Source: an uncultured Pelagibacteraceae bacterium
GTDB taxonomy: Bacteria > Pseudomonadota > Alphaproteobacteria > Pelagibacterales > Pelagibacteraceae
Direction of reading: 5' to 3'
Assembly: GCA_902515185.1 (NCBI GenBank)
Contig: CABXTN010000006.1
Coordinates: 1 to 51,967, forward strand
Length of the DNA: 51,967 nucleotides
In this document: piece after piece, positions 16,789 to 29,684 of the stretch
Numbering within the stretch: the stretch's first letter is position 1
Layout of the letters: the number at the start of each line of letters is the position of its first letter
Position numbers and translations under genes: made by a program
The notes under the pieces: model-generated
What the model saw: the letters and a program-made list of their open reading frames with translations, nothing else
Told to the model about the DNA's origin: nothing
The model's database searches: none

Positions 16789-17769
16789 ATGACTAATTTT
16801 AAAAAGATCAATGTACTATTTCTATTAGTAATTTCGATTTTTGTATCAAAATTATCTTATGCTGACTCTCATAATTTAATAGAAACTTTAAAAATTATTC
16901 AACAAGATCTAAAGACATTAGAAAAAGCAGTTTACTCAAATTCACAAAGTACAAATTCAAATAATAATGTATCATTAATGGATCAAAATTCAGAGGAAGT
17001 CTTAACAAGACATCTATTAAAACTTTCTGAGATTGAAAATCAATTTCAACAACTAACTAATAAATTTGAAGAAATTAATTTTAAATTAGACAAATTATCA
17101 AGTAGGCTTTCAAAGGCACAAGCAGATAATCAAATGAGATTTCAGCAACTAGAGTCCGGATCTATTGAAATAAATACTGAAAAAAAAGTTACTAGTTCTA
17201 AAAATGATAATAAAGACTCTTTACCGGGGTCATCTGAACCTCAGGACTTAGGATCTATATCTTATAAAGATAACGAGACAAAACTTGAAGAACAACAAAT
17301 ACAATCGATTGATAGCACTGGCACGGTTGTGACGGAGACATTTATTTCTGAAGAAAAAATTTTACCGGAAGGAAGTCCATCAAAGCAATATGAATTTGCG
17401 ACAAGTTTTTTAAAGGTAGGAGACTATAATATGGCAGAAAGAGCATTTAGAGAATTTGTAAATACAAATCCAGATCATAATTTAGCAGGTAATGCACAAT
17501 ATTGGTATGCTGAAACATTTAGAATAAGACAATTATTCACTGATGCTGCCTCTGCATACTTAGAGGGTTATCAAAAATATCCCAAAAGCGAGAAGGCTCC
17601 TATAAATTTATTAAAACTTGGTGTATCATTAGTTCAAATTGGAGAAAAAGATCAAGGTTGTTTAATGATAACAGGTGTTAAAGAACAATACCCAAAAGCT
17701 AATCAATCTGTTCTTCAAAAAGCAAAATATGAAGAAAAAAAGTTTGAATGTAAAAAAGATAAATCATAG
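16789..17769 (+). CDS. cpoB: Tol-Pal associated protein CpoB (YbgF)
   Basis: Periplasmic protein that coordinates Tol-Pal with cell-wall synthesis at division. A signal peptide ends at about residue 25 (KLSYA-DS). Residues 30-125 are coiled coil (the trimerisation region), residues 130-195 are low-complexity Ser/Glu/Asp, and from residue 197 there are TPR repeats beginning KQYEFATSFLKVGDYNMAERAFREFV. The 326-residue length is normal. It is separated from pal by a terminator, so it needs either readthrough or its own promoter; the tilS start lies inside its 3' end. Confidence 0.9.
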   Translation: MTNFKKINVLFLLVISIFVSKLSYADSHNLIETLKIIQQDLKTLEKAVYSNSQSTNSNNNVSLMDQNSEEVLTRHLLKLSEIENQFQQLTNKFEEINFKLDKLSSRLSKAQADNQMRFQQLESGSIEINTEKKVTSSKNDNKDSLPGSSEPQDLGSISYKDNETKLEEQQIQSIDSTGTVVTETFISEEKILPEGSPSKQYEFATSFLKVGDYNMAERAFREFVNTNPDHNLAGNAQYWYAETFRIRQLFTDAASAYLEGYQKYPKSEKAPINLLKLGVSLVQIGEKDQGCLMITGVKEQYPKANQSVLQKAKYEEKKFECKKDKS

Positions 17770-18763
17770 CCTTTTAAATAATTTTTTAAATCAAGATTCA
17801 ATAAGAGTAGTTTTTAAAAAATTCAAAACAAAAATAAGTACTAATGAAAATTACTTAGTGGCTGTATCTGGGGGGCCAGATAGTCTGGCTTTAGCTTTTT
17901 TAGCGAAATGTTTTGAAAACAAATATAATTCAAAGTTTAATTATTGTCATATTGATCATAAACTGAGACCTGAATCCTCAAAAGAAGCTTTAAAGGTAGT
18001 TAGAATATTAAAAAAAATAAATATTAACTGTAAAGTTATAAAATGGAGAGGCAAAAAACCAAAGTCAAATATACAATCAATTGCTAGGCTAAATAGATAC
18101 TCTTTACTGGCAAAGGAGTGTTTAAAAATTAAGTCTAAAAATATCTTATTAGCTCATCATAAGGACGATTTAGGTGAAAATTTCTTTATAAGAATGTTAA
18201 GAGGAAGTGGATTAAAAGGATTAGTTTCAATGGGGGAAAGTTCTAAATTAAATAAAATAAATTGTATAAGACCACTTCTTGACTTTAATAAAAATGAACT
18301 TAAAAGAATATCATTAAAAGTTTTTAGTACTTTTATCAAAGACTCTTCAAATTTTGATAATTCTTTTAAAAGAATAAGAATACGAAATTTATTACAAAAA
18401 TTAAAATTAGAAGGTTTAGATGAAAAAAAGCTAAATTTGACTATTAAAAATTTAACAAATGCAAATAGTGCATTGGACTATTATTCAAAAAAAAATATCA
18501 AAGATAACTCATTCTTTGATTTAAATAATAATAGGGCAGTTTTAAACAAAAATTTTTTCTATCAGCCTAAGGAAATTATTTTAAGGTCATTAACAAAAAT
18601 AATTCAAAAAATTGGAAAAAAATACTACCCACCTAGAGGTAAAAGCGCTTGTAATCTTATTGATGAGCTTAAAGTTAGCCCAAAATTAAAAAATATGACC
18701 CTTGGGGGCTGTTTATTTAAAAAAGTCAATGAAACCATTATAATTTCATCGGAAAGAGGTTAA
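17729..18763 (+). CDS. tilS: tRNA(Ile)-lysidine synthase
   Basis: Converts C34 of tRNA-Ile(CAU) to lysidine, changing its decoding from Met to Ile. The PP-loop [14 protein letters not shown] and the following [14 protein letters not shown] are intact, as is [23 protein letters not shown]. The start is uncertain: the frame is open from 17675, and ATG 17729 or TTG 17744 give a more usual short N-terminus, all overlapping cpoB. The C-terminal part is short (344 residues in all) compared with Escherichia coli TilS. Confidence 0.9.
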   Translation: MKKKSLNVKKINHSLLNNFLNQDSIRVVFKKFKTKISTNENYLVAVSGGPDSLALAFLAKCFENKYNSKFNYCHIDHKLRPESSKEALKVVRILKKININCKVIKWRGKKPKSNIQSIARLNRYSLLAKECLKIKSKNILLAHHKDDLGENFFIRMLRGSGLKGLVSMGESSKLNKINCIRPLLDFNKNELKRISLKVFSTFIKDSSNFDNSFKRIRIRNLLQKLKLEGLDEKKLNLTIKNLTNANSALDYYSKKNIKDNSFFDLNNNRAVLNKNFFYQPKEIILRSLTKIIQKIGKKYYPPRGKSACNLIDELKVSPKLKNMTLGGCLFKKVNETIIISSERG

Positions 18764-18806
18764 AATAGATACTTGTTTAATTTTTAATAATTCTTATCTT
18801 ATAACT

Positions 18807-20711
18807 ATGAATTTTAGAAATTTAGCAATGTGGGCAATTATAGTTTTTCTTACAATAGGTCTCTATAATATGTTCAAAAATCCACAGAGTTCAACAACCA
18901 CCTTAGAAAAGATTAATTTCTCAACTTTCTTAACTGAAGTTGAAAACGGAAGAGTTATGCAAGTTGAAATAAAAGGAAACAATATTAGTGGCGTTCTTTC
19001 TGATGGCAACAGATTCTCAACCTACTCTCCAAATGATCCAAACTTAATTCAGAAATTATCTGACAAAGGAGTAAGCATTACCGCAGCCCCGTTAGATGAA
19101 AAAATGCCATCTTTATTCGGTGTTTTATTGTCATGGTTTCCCATGCTTCTTTTAATTGCAGTATGGATATTTTTTATGAGACAGATGCAAGGAGGAAAAG
19201 GTGGAGCAATGGGATTTGGTAGATCTAAAGCAAAAATGATGAATGAATTAAAAGGCAAAGTTACTTTTAGTGATGTTGCTGGAGTTGAAGAAGCAAAAGA
19301 AGAGGTCGAAGAAGTTGTTGAATTTTTAAAAGACCCAAGAAAATTTAGTAGACTTGGCGGTAAAATTCCTAGAGGATGTCTCCTTGTTGGTCCCCCAGGA
19401 ACAGGAAAGACATTATTAGCACGAGCAATAGCTGGAGAAGCAGGAGTTCCATTTTTTACAATATCGGGATCTGATTTTGTAGAGATGTTTGTTGGAGTGG
19501 GTGCATCTCGAGTAAGAGATATGTTTGAACAAGGTAAAAAACACTCTCCATGTATTATATTTATAGATGAAATAGATGCAGTTGGAAGAAGTCGAGGAGC
19601 GGGCCTAGGTGGAGGAAATGATGAGAGAGAACAAACTTTAAACCAATTATTAGTTGAAATGGATGGTTTTGAAACTAATGAAGGAGTTATAATAATTGCC
19701 GCAACAAACAGACCTGATGTTTTAGACCCCGCATTATTAAGACCTGGTAGGTTTGATAGACAAGTTGTTGTATCTAACCCAGATATAATTGGAAGAGAAA
19801 AAATACTTAAAGTGCATGTAAAAAAAATATCTATGTCACCAGATGTTAATTTGAGAACGATTGCAAGGGGAACACCTGGTTTTTCAGGAGCTGATTTAGC
19901 AAATCTTGTTAACGAGTCTGCCTTATTAGCAGCAAGGAAAAATAAAAGAATTGTTACATTTCAAGAATTTGAAGAAGCCAAAGATAAAGTGATGATGGGA
20001 GCAGAAAGAAGATCAATGGTAATGACTGAAGATGAAAAGAAATTAACTGCTTATCATGAAGGAGGACATGCATTAGTTTCTTTCAATATGCCAAGTTATG
20101 ACCCAATTCATAAAGCTACTATAATACCTAGGGGTAGAGCTTTAGGTATGGTGATGAATTTACCCGAAAGAGATAAACATGGACACTCAATAAAATATTT
20201 AAAAGCTAGATTAGCGGTTTGTTTTGGAGGACGAGTTGCGGAAGAATTAATTTTTGGAAAAGATAATATATCTACAGGTGCAGGTGGTGGTAGTGGTTCA
20301 GATATAAATCAAGCTACTCAATTAGCTCGAGCGATGGTTACAAAATATGGTATGAGTGAGGAATTAGGTCCGGTTGAATATGGTGAAAATCAAGAAGAGG
20401 TTTTTCTAGGCAGATCTGTAACTCAAACGCAGAGTGTTTCAGAGGCAGTAGCACAAAAAATTGATAAAGAAATTAGAAAGCTAGTAGACGAGGGTTACAA
20501 TCAAGCCAAAAAGATATTAACTGAAAAAGTTGATGATTTACATAAAATAGCTAAGGCTTTATTAACTTATGAAACATTAACAGGGGAAGAAATAGAAAAT
20601 ATTGTTAATAAAAATATTTATCCCGCAAATAAGGAAAACCTCAAATCAGATGAAAGTGATCAAAGTTCCGCTTTAGGATCAATAGGACTAAAACCAAAGA
20701 TAGTTCATTAA
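18807..20711 (+). CDS. ftsH: ATP-dependent zinc metalloprotease FtsH
   Basis: Membrane-anchored AAA+ protease that degrades misfolded membrane proteins and regulators such as sigma-32 (rpoH is in this window) and LpxC. Two membrane helices at residues 7-22 and 103-124 flank a periplasmic domain. Walker A GPPGTGKT is at 195-202, Walker [10 protein letters not shown] at 250-258, the SRH arginines in [19 protein letters not shown], and the zinc motif H417-EGGH-421. Length is 634 residues. It follows tilS by 43 bp. Confidence 0.97.
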   Translation: MNFRNLAMWAIIVFLTIGLYNMFKNPQSSTTTLEKINFSTFLTEVENGRVMQVEIKGNNISGVLSDGNRFSTYSPNDPNLIQKLSDKGVSITAAPLDEKMPSLFGVLLSWFPMLLLIAVWIFFMRQMQGGKGGAMGFGRSKAKMMNELKGKVTFSDVAGVEEAKEEVEEVVEFLKDPRKFSRLGGKIPRGCLLVGPPGTGKTLLARAIAGEAGVPFFTISGSDFVEMFVGVGASRVRDMFEQGKKHSPCIIFIDEIDAVGRSRGAGLGGGNDEREQTLNQLLVEMDGFETNEGVIIIAATNRPDVLDPALLRPGRFDRQVVVSNPDIIGREKILKVHVKKISMSPDVNLRTIARGTPGFSGADLANLVNESALLAARKNKRIVTFQEFEEAKDKVMMGAERRSMVMTEDEKKLTAYHEGGHALVSFNMPSYDPIHKATIIPRGRALGMVMNLPERDKHGHSIKYLKARLAVCFGGRVAEELIFGKDNISTGAGGGSGSDINQATQLARAMVTKYGMSEELGPVEYGENQEEVFLGRSVTQTQSVSEAVAQKIDKEIRKLVDEGYNQAKKILTEKVDDLHKIAKALLTYETLTGEEIENIVNKNIYPANKENLKSDESDQSSALGSIGLKPKIVH

Positions 20712-20717
20712 AATATA

Positions 20718-21764
20718 ATGGAGAAATGTTACACAAGGGCGTGTAATTTCTTTTATGGTAAAAATTCACTTGAAAAAGTAAAAAGCAAAAAGGCACTTCC
20801 CTTAAGCGGAAATAATCGTATTTCATTTGATAACATAGAAATTATCACAAAAAAAGGATGTAAGACTTATCATATTAAAAGCATTAATAAATTAAATAAA
20901 AAATTAAAGAATAAAATTAAATTAGATATAGTAAAAATTACTAAAAAAAAACTTTTTAAAAAATTAAGTTTTTTTGATTTGCCTATATTAATGGGAGTAA
21001 TTAATTTAACTCCTGATAGTTTCTCAGATGGTGGAAAGTATAATAGAAAAAATTTAGCCTTTAAGCGTGCGAAATATTTAATTAGTAAAGGATGTAAAAT
21101 AATTGATATAGGCGGTGAGTCCACAAGACCAGGTGCTAAGAATGTTGAGACAAGCATTGAATGGCAAAGAATTCTTGAATCATTAAAAAAAATAAAAAAA
21201 TTAAATAAAGCTATTTCAGTCGATACTAGAAAAAGTATTATAATGGAAAAAGCCATTAAAAAGAAAATTAATATTATTAACGATGTGTCGGGACTTAGTT
21301 ATGATGAAAATACAATTAAGGTTTTAAAAAAATCAAAGGTCCCTTTTATTATTCATCATTCTCAGGGTAACCCCCAAACAATGCAAAAAAAACCTAGATA
21401 CCAGAATGTACTTATTGAAATATTTGAGTTTTTTGAAAATAAAATAAAAGAACTCAGAAAGTCTGGAATATCTCATAATAATATTATTTTAGATCCAGGA
21501 ATAGGATTTGGTAAAAACTTGAAACATAATATTACTTTAATAAAGAAGATTTCACTTTTTCATTCACTTGGTTTCCCTATAATGATTGGAACTTCCAGAA
21601 AAAGATTTATAAAAGATTTATCTGGAATTAATGATAGTAAAGAAAGATTAGGAGGAACTATTTCATCAAGTATATATGCAATGATGCAAGGCGTACAGAT
21701 ACTTAGAGTTCACGATATAAATGAAATAAATCAAAGTTTAAAAGTTTTTAAATCACTTATCTAA
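20718..21764 (+). CDS. folP: Dihydropteroate synthase with N-terminal extension
   Basis: Condenses p-aminobenzoate with hydroxymethyl-dihydropterin diphosphate in folate synthesis. The TIM barrel begins at about residue 89 with MGVINLTPDSFSDGG, followed by DIGGESTRPG, SVDTRKS, NDVSGL and PGIGFGK. The first 88 residues (YTRACNFFYG, then a Lys-rich stretch) are an extension absent from Escherichia coli FolP but, as I recall, similar to that in other alphaproteobacteria. It follows ftsH by 6 bp and precedes glmM by 7 bp, the conserved ftsH-folP-glmM order. Confidence 0.94.
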   Translation: MEKCYTRACNFFYGKNSLEKVKSKKALPLSGNNRISFDNIEIITKKGCKTYHIKSINKLNKKLKNKIKLDIVKITKKKLFKKLSFFDLPILMGVINLTPDSFSDGGKYNRKNLAFKRAKYLISKGCKIIDIGGESTRPGAKNVETSIEWQRILESLKKIKKLNKAISVDTRKSIIMEKAIKKKINIINDVSGLSYDENTIKVLKKSKVPFIIHHSQGNPQTMQKKPRYQNVLIEIFEFFENKIKELRKSGISHNNIILDPGIGFGKNLKHNITLIKKISLFHSLGFPIMIGTSRKRFIKDLSGINDSKERLGGTISSSIYAMMQGVQILRVHDINEINQSLKVFKSLI

Positions 21765-21771
21765 ATAAATA

Positions 21772-23103
21772 ATGTCAAAAAAATATTTTGGAACTGATGG
21801 AATAAGAGGAAAAGTTAATAATGGAAATATTAATGGTGAAATGTTTTTTAAGTTCGGTCTAGCAGCAGGAACTTATTTTAAAAATTTGAAAAAAGTAAAA
21901 CAAACAGCGATTATTGCAAAAGATACAAGATTATCAGGTTATACTTTAGAGCCCGCTTTGGTCTCTGGGCTTACCTCAGCAGGTATGCACGTTTATACTT
22001 TGGGTCCTTTGCCTACCAATGGACTAGCAATGTTAACAAAAAGAATGAGTGCTAATATGGGCATTATGATTACAGCTTCCCATAATCCTTACTATGATAA
22101 TGGACTAAAATTATTTGGACCCGATGGTTTAAAATTATCCGATAAAATAGAAAAAAAAATAGAAAGATTAATAGATTCAAAAATAATTAAAAATTTATCA
22201 AAACCTGAGTCTTTAGGTAGGGTTAAAAGACTAGAGGATGCTAATGACAGATATATAAAAATATTAAAAAATAATTTCCCAAAAAACTTTAGTCTAAAAG
22301 GGATAAAAATTGCAATAGATTGTGCTAATGGAGCTGGCTATAAATCAGGACCAAAATTATTAAGATCCTTAGGTGCAAAAGTTTATCAAATTGGAACATC
22401 ACCAAATGGTTTAAATATAAATCAAAATTGTGGATCTACTTTTCCAAATCATATTAAAAAGCTAGTTAAAAAAAACAAAGTTGATTTAGGTATATCATTA
22501 GATGGTGATGCAGATAGAGTTATTTTATGTAATGAAAAAGGTAAAATTATTGATGGTGACCAAATAATTGCAATGTTAGCCAGTAGATGGAAAAGAAAAG
22601 GAATCCTTAAAGGAGGGGTGGTTGGAACACTTATGTCAAATTATGGTTTGCAAAAATTTTTTAACAATCAAAAAATTAAATTTGTCAGAGCTCAGGTTGG
22701 TGACAGATATGTTAAAGAGAAAATGAAAAATAAAAATTTTAATTTAGGGGGAGAACAGTCTGGTCATATAATTTTAGGTAAATTTGCCACAACAGGTGAT
22801 GGTTTGCTTGTAGCACTTGAAATATTATTTTCTCTGAGAAAAGGTAAAAAAGCGAGTGAAATTTTTAATAATTTTAAAATTACGCCACAAATATTAATTA
22901 ACGTTAACGTCAAAGACAAAAACATTATCAATTCAAAAAAATGTAAAATTGCTATTAAAAAAGCTGAAAAAATTATTAAGGGCCATGGAAGAATGTTAGT
23001 GAGAAAATCTGGAACTGAGCCAAAAATAAGAATTATGGGAGAGTCTGAAAATAAAAATTTATTAAGAAAATGTATTAAAATAGTCAAAAGGACAATCAAT
23101 TAA
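21772..23103 (+). CDS. glmM: Phosphoglucosamine mutase
   Basis: Interconverts glucosamine-6-phosphate and glucosamine-1-phosphate for UDP-GlcNAc and cell-wall synthesis. The start MSKKYFGTDGIRGKVN, the phosphoserine loop MITASHNPYYDNGLKLFG, the metal loop SLDGDADRVI, the sugar-binding GGEQSGHII and the C-terminal RKSGTEPKIRIMGE are all present in 443 residues. It lies directly before thiD with 1 bp between. Confidence 0.97.
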   Translation: MSKKYFGTDGIRGKVNNGNINGEMFFKFGLAAGTYFKNLKKVKQTAIIAKDTRLSGYTLEPALVSGLTSAGMHVYTLGPLPTNGLAMLTKRMSANMGIMITASHNPYYDNGLKLFGPDGLKLSDKIEKKIERLIDSKIIKNLSKPESLGRVKRLEDANDRYIKILKNNFPKNFSLKGIKIAIDCANGAGYKSGPKLLRSLGAKVYQIGTSPNGLNINQNCGSTFPNHIKKLVKKNKVDLGISLDGDADRVILCNEKGKIIDGDQIIAMLASRWKRKGILKGGVVGTLMSNYGLQKFFNNQKIKFVRAQVGDRYVKEKMKNKNFNLGGEQSGHIILGKFATTGDGLLVALEILFSLRKGKKASEIFNNFKITPQILINVNVKDKNIINSKKCKIAIKKAEKIIKGHGRMLVRKSGTEPKIRIMGESENKNLLRKCIKIVKRTIN

Positions 23104-23104
23104 T

Positions 23105-26093
<2,989 letters not shown>

Positions 26094-26135
26094 TGTGTTA
26101 TTTATTTAATAAACTATATAAATTTTACAATCCTT

Positions 26136-27116
26136 TTATTTACTAGCATTTTTAAGGTTTTTTAAAATATAATCTAAATCTTTTGGTAAATTTGAACTAA
26201 ATTCCATCATTTTACCATTAATTGGATGTTCAAATCCTAACGTTTTAGCATGAAGAAATTGTCTATTCAAATTAATTAATAGTTTCTCTATATCTTTATT
26301 AATATTTTTTAATCTCTTAAACTTCTTTTTATATTTCTTATCTCCTAAAATATTATTACCTTTATAGGACATATGAACTCTTATTTGATGAGTTCTTCCT
26401 GTCTCAAGCCTACATTCTACAAAACTTAAAGTAGGTATTGTATCTTTTTCAAAGACATTTAAAGTTTTATAATTTGTAATAGCATTTTTACCTTTAATAA
26501 TTCCTACTTCCATTAACTGTCTATTTTTAGTACTTCTTGTTATTAGCGTATGAATTTTTCCACTTTGTGGTCTTAACTTACCCCATATTAGTGTTTGATA
26601 AATTCTTTTAATACTATGGGAGCTAAACTGATTTGACAGTCTTTCATGTGATAAATTATTTTTTGCAATGACTACCAGTCCCGAGGTTTCTTTATCAATT
26701 CTATGAACAATTCCTGGTCTTAATTCATCACCAATACTTGATAAATTCTTTTTATCATAGTTAATTAAAGCATTAACCAATGTTTTGTCATAATCACCAG
26801 CACCTGGATGCATTGATATACCCGCGGGTTTGTTAATTACTAAAATGTTTTCATCTTCAAAAACTATATCTAATTTGAAGTCATAAGGTTTTAAAGAAAT
26901 TTTTTTTGGATTTGGAATGTTAAGCAGGATATTATCCCCTGATAAGATTTTTTTTGATGGGTTTGTAATTATTTTATTATTTATTTTTAAGTTTTTATCT
27001 ATAATCAAATTTTTTATTCTAGTTCTACTTAAATTTTCATACTTTTTTGCTAAATATTGATCAACCCTTTGATTATGATCATTATTAGTAATAATTATAT
27101 TAATGTTATTTTTCAT
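26136..27116 (-). CDS. rluD: RluA-family 23S rRNA pseudouridine synthase (RluD-like)
   Basis: An S4 RNA-binding domain covers about residues 16-60, then the pseudouridine synthase domain with the catalytic Asp141 in RPGIVHRIDKETSGLVVIAKN. ILVINKPAGISMHPGAG and GRTHQIRVHM are also typical. The 326 residues and the S4 domain fit RluD, which modifies helix 69 of 23S rRNA; RluC is an alternative. It lies 42 bp downstream of rpoH on the same strand coordinates but upstream in transcription, and diverges from tRNA-Arg across 23 bp. Confidence 0.88.
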   Translation of the reverse strand: MKNNINIIITNNDHNQRVDQYLAKKYENLSRTRIKNLIIDKNLKINNKIITNPSKKILSGDNILLNIPNPKKISLKPYDFKLDIVFEDENILVINKPAGISMHPGAGDYDKTLVNALINYDKKNLSSIGDELRPGIVHRIDKETSGLVVIAKNNLSHERLSNQFSSHSIKRIYQTLIWGKLRPQSGKIHTLITRSTKNRQLMEVGIIKGKNAITNYKTLNVFEKDTIPTLSFVECRLETGRTHQIRVHMSYKGNNILGDKKYKKKFKRLKNINKDIEKLLINLNRQFLHAKTLGFEHPINGKMMEFSSNLPKDLDYILKNLKNASK

Positions 27117-27139
27117 AAATTATAATAATAATACTATAT

Positions 27140-27216
27140 GCGCTTGTAGCTCAATTGGATAGAGCGCCTGACTTCGGATCAGGAGGTTCTGGGTTCGACT
27201 CCTAGCAGGCGCACCA
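27140..27216 (+). tRNA. tRNA-Arg (TCG)
   Basis: A 77-nt cloverleaf with encoded CCA. The acceptor stem is GCGCTTG/CAGGCGC, the D arm is GCTCAATTGGATAGAGC, the anticodon stem CCTGA/TCAGG holds the loop CTTCGGA with anticodon TCG, and the T loop is TTCGACT. The final A of CCA is the base next to the stop codon of the oppositely oriented permease gene. A TATAAT at 27121-27126 is a plausible -10 box. Confidence 0.96.
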
Positions 27217-28008
27217 TTATTCACCAATATTTATAAGAGAACCTTTTTCTCTTGCTTTACTAAATGAGTAATAAAAAAGCACAATACCAGAAAAAAGATA
27301 AAAACTATTAAGAATAAAGGCATTTTTAATATTAGAGTAATCAACATATTGATTTACTAAAATCGACCTGGCTTCTTCAAAAATATAAACAAGTGGAAGT
27401 GCTTTTGCTAATATTTGAAGAATATCTGGTAAAATTTCTATTGGATAATAAATACATCCTAACGGAGCCAATAAAAATAAAGAAGACCAAGCAATGTTTT
27501 CAAAAGCGGGTCCAAATCTCAATAACCCAGATGAAACAAACAAACCTAGAGTTATTCCAAAAATATATAAACTTAAAAATAAAAAAAATAAAGGAACACC
27601 AAGATTCAGGATTGAAATACCAAATAGTGGACTAGTAATTAATATTGCTGGCACCAAACCAATAAGAGTCCTAATCAGAGCTGTTAAAACTAAAGATATT
27701 ATTATTTCACTTATTCTCATTGGCGCAATAAAAAGATTAGTAAAATTTCTACTCCAGATTTCCTCTAAAAAAAGCATATTAAAACTTATGCTAGATCTAA
27801 ACAGAAAGTCATAAAGAATAGCACATGTTAGTATGACTCCTAAAGTGTTATTGTAATAGTTGCTGTAAGTTGAAAAAAATAGCGAGATAAATCCCCATAA
27901 AATTATCTGAATTGTTGGCCAGTAAATAAGATCTAAAATTCTTGGCAGTGAACTTTTAATTAAAAAAAAATGTCTTAAAAAAAGTCCATAAATTCTGTTA
28001 AAGTTCAT
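27217..28008 (-). CDS. ABC-2 type transporter permease
   Basis: A 263-residue inner-membrane protein with about six hydrophobic helices and the ABC-2 permease look, including LNMLFLEEIWSRNFTNLFIAPMRISEIIIS and LGCIYYPIEILPDILQILAKALPLVYIFEEAR (the conserved P-pattern before the last helices). It overlaps the ATPase gene by 11 bp, so the two form one exporter, probably as a dimer of each. The substrate cannot be told; relatives move drugs, polysaccharides or lipids. Confidence 0.85.
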   Translation of the reverse strand: MNFNRIYGLFLRHFFLIKSSLPRILDLIYWPTIQIILWGFISLFFSTYSNYYNNTLGVILTCAILYDFLFRSSISFNMLFLEEIWSRNFTNLFIAPMRISEIIISLVLTALIRTLIGLVPAILITSPLFGISILNLGVPLFFLFLSLYIFGITLGLFVSSGLLRFGPAFENIAWSSLFLLAPLGCIYYPIEILPDILQILAKALPLVYIFEEARSILVNQYVDYSNIKNAFILNSFYLFSGIVLFYYSFSKAREKGSLINIGE

Positions 28009-28732
28009 CTTTACTCCTATTTAATTTTAAGAAAACCTCTTCAAGATTAATTTTACCGTGTTTTTTTATTAGATCATTGGGTGTTCCTTGATCAATTAAA
28101 GAACCATCTTTCATCATTAAAACATTTTGACAAAGTCTTTTTACCTCGTCCATATTGTGAGAAGCTAAGAGGATAGACATTTTTTTTTCTTTTGAAATTC
28201 TTTCAATAAAAGTTCTAATAAAATCCCCTGTTTCTGGATCTAATGAGGCGGTTGGCTCATCCAGAAATAATATTTTTGGGTCATTAATTAAAGCTTTTGC
28301 TAAGCTAACTCTATTCTTTTGTCCAGATGATAGCTCACCTGTTTTTTTATTTAAAAAATCGTTTAATCTTAATTTTTCAGACAAATAATTAATTCTTAAA
28401 GAAATTTCTTTTACACCATAAAGTTTTCCGTAAACGATTAAATTTTCTTTTACAGTAAGTTTTTTTGGTAATTCTATATAGGGTGAGATAAAATTCATTT
28501 TATGAAGAAGTGAAATTCTGTTTTGTTCTATATCTTTACCATTTATTAATACTTTTCCACTTGAAGGTTTTAGAAGACCCAACATCATAGCAATGGTTGT
28601 TGTTTTGCCACAGCCATTTGGACCAAGTAAACCTAATATTTCATTTTCATCAATTTTAAAATTAATATTCTTAACAGCTTCTTTATCTAAATAATTTTTT
28701 GAAAGATTTTTTACAACTATTGGATATCGCAT
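27998..28732 (-). CDS. ABC transporter ATP-binding protein
   Basis: A 244-residue ATPase with Walker A GPNGCGKTT at about residues 34-42, the Q-loop near MNFISPYIELP, the signature LSSGQKNRVSLAKAL, Walker B ILFLDEPTASLDPETGD and the switch His in LLASHNMDEV. It pairs with the ABC-2 permease that follows. The first codon overlaps the stop of the Sua5/TsaC gene by one base, so the three genes run as one unit. Confidence 0.92.
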   Translation of the reverse strand: MRYPIVVKNLSKNYLDKEAVKNINFKIDENEILGLLGPNGCGKTTTIAMMLGLLKPSSGKVLINGKDIEQNRISLLHKMNFISPYIELPKKLTVKENLIVYGKLYGVKEISLRINYLSEKLRLNDFLNKKTGELSSGQKNRVSLAKALINDPKILFLDEPTASLDPETGDFIRTFIERISKEKKMSILLASHNMDEVKRLCQNVLMMKDGSLIDQGTPNDLIKKHGKINLEEVFLKLNRSKDEL

Positions 28733-29664
28733 TATTTTTTTGAAGCTCTTATTAATCTGTCATTTATAGTTTGTCCAATACCAATATTTGGAATTTTCTC
28801 GACAGATATACTTTTATATTTTAGTTTCTTTATCATTCTTAAAGTTTTATATAAATTCTTTCCAGCTTCTTTTAAATTATTATTTTTAGTTAGATAAAAA
28901 TAATTTTTAACATTAATTTTTCTTTTTTTAATTAATATAAATGCCTCATGTATTTTTGGATTTCTTGCGTTAAGTCTTATTTTTATACCTGGTGAATAGT
29001 GAAGGGCTCCCTGCCCAGGAACAACAGTTTTTGTAGATTTTATTTTAAAATTAATTTTATTTTTAAAAACTTTTTTAATTTTACTGAGCTCTATGCCTCC
29101 TAATCTTAAAATCTCAGGTTTATTTATTAAACTAACGATAGTTGATTCTAAACCGATTTTAGAAGTGCCCCCATCTAAAATATACTTGACTTTATTTCCA
29201 AACTCTTCAGCAACATCGCTCCTGCAAACCGCACTGACTTTTGATGAAATATTCGCACTTGGGGCTGCCAAGGGATAACTTATATTTTTTAATAACTTTC
29301 GAGCTAAATAATGTTTTGGAAATCTTACCGCAAGAGTTCTCTTCATGTTGGTTACATTTTTTGAAATTTTACTTTTTTTTTTTAATTTAAGTACAAAAGT
29401 TATTGGTCCTGGGCAGAATATTTTATAAAGTTTTTCAAAGTTTGAATTAATTTCACAATCTCTTTTCAAATCTTTTATTGAGTAATAATGTACTATTAGA
29501 GGATTTTTTTTTGATCTTTTCTTAAGTTTAAAAATTTTAGCAGTTGCCTCGTTAGAATATGCATTTGCTGCTAGACCATAGACAGTTTCTGTTGGTATTC
29601 CAACACATTCGTTTTTATTTAAATAAAATTCACTCTTTTTAATATTTGAAAGATCTTTTTTCAT
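28732..29664 (-). CDS. Threonylcarbamoyl-AMP synthase (Sua5/TsaC family)
   Basis: Makes threonylcarbamoyl-AMP for the t6A37 modification of ANN-decoding tRNAs. The YrdC-like domain has GIPTETVYGLAANAYS, IFKLKKRSKKNPLIVHY, CPGPITFVL, RFPKHYLARKLL and APSANISSKVSA. A C-terminal Sua5 domain follows, giving 310 residues, so this is the long Sua5 form. I chose the ATG at 29664 (MKKDLSN); the frame runs 45 codons further upstream, but that part is not family-like and would overlap the divergent xseB gene. Confidence 0.9.
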   Translation of the reverse strand: MKKDLSNIKKSEFYLNKNECVGIPTETVYGLAANAYSNEATAKIFKLKKRSKKNPLIVHYYSIKDLKRDCEINSNFEKLYKIFCPGPITFVLKLKKKSKISKNVTNMKRTLAVRFPKHYLARKLLKNISYPLAAPSANISSKVSAVCRSDVAEEFGNKVKYILDGGTSKIGLESTIVSLINKPEILRLGGIELSKIKKVFKNKINFKIKSTKTVVPGQGALHYSPGIKIRLNARNPKIHEAFILIKKRKINVKNYFYLTKNNNLKEAGKNLYKTLRMIKKLKYKSISVEKIPNIGIGQTINDRLIRASKK

Positions 29665-29684
29665 GTAATAATAACACTTTTTAT

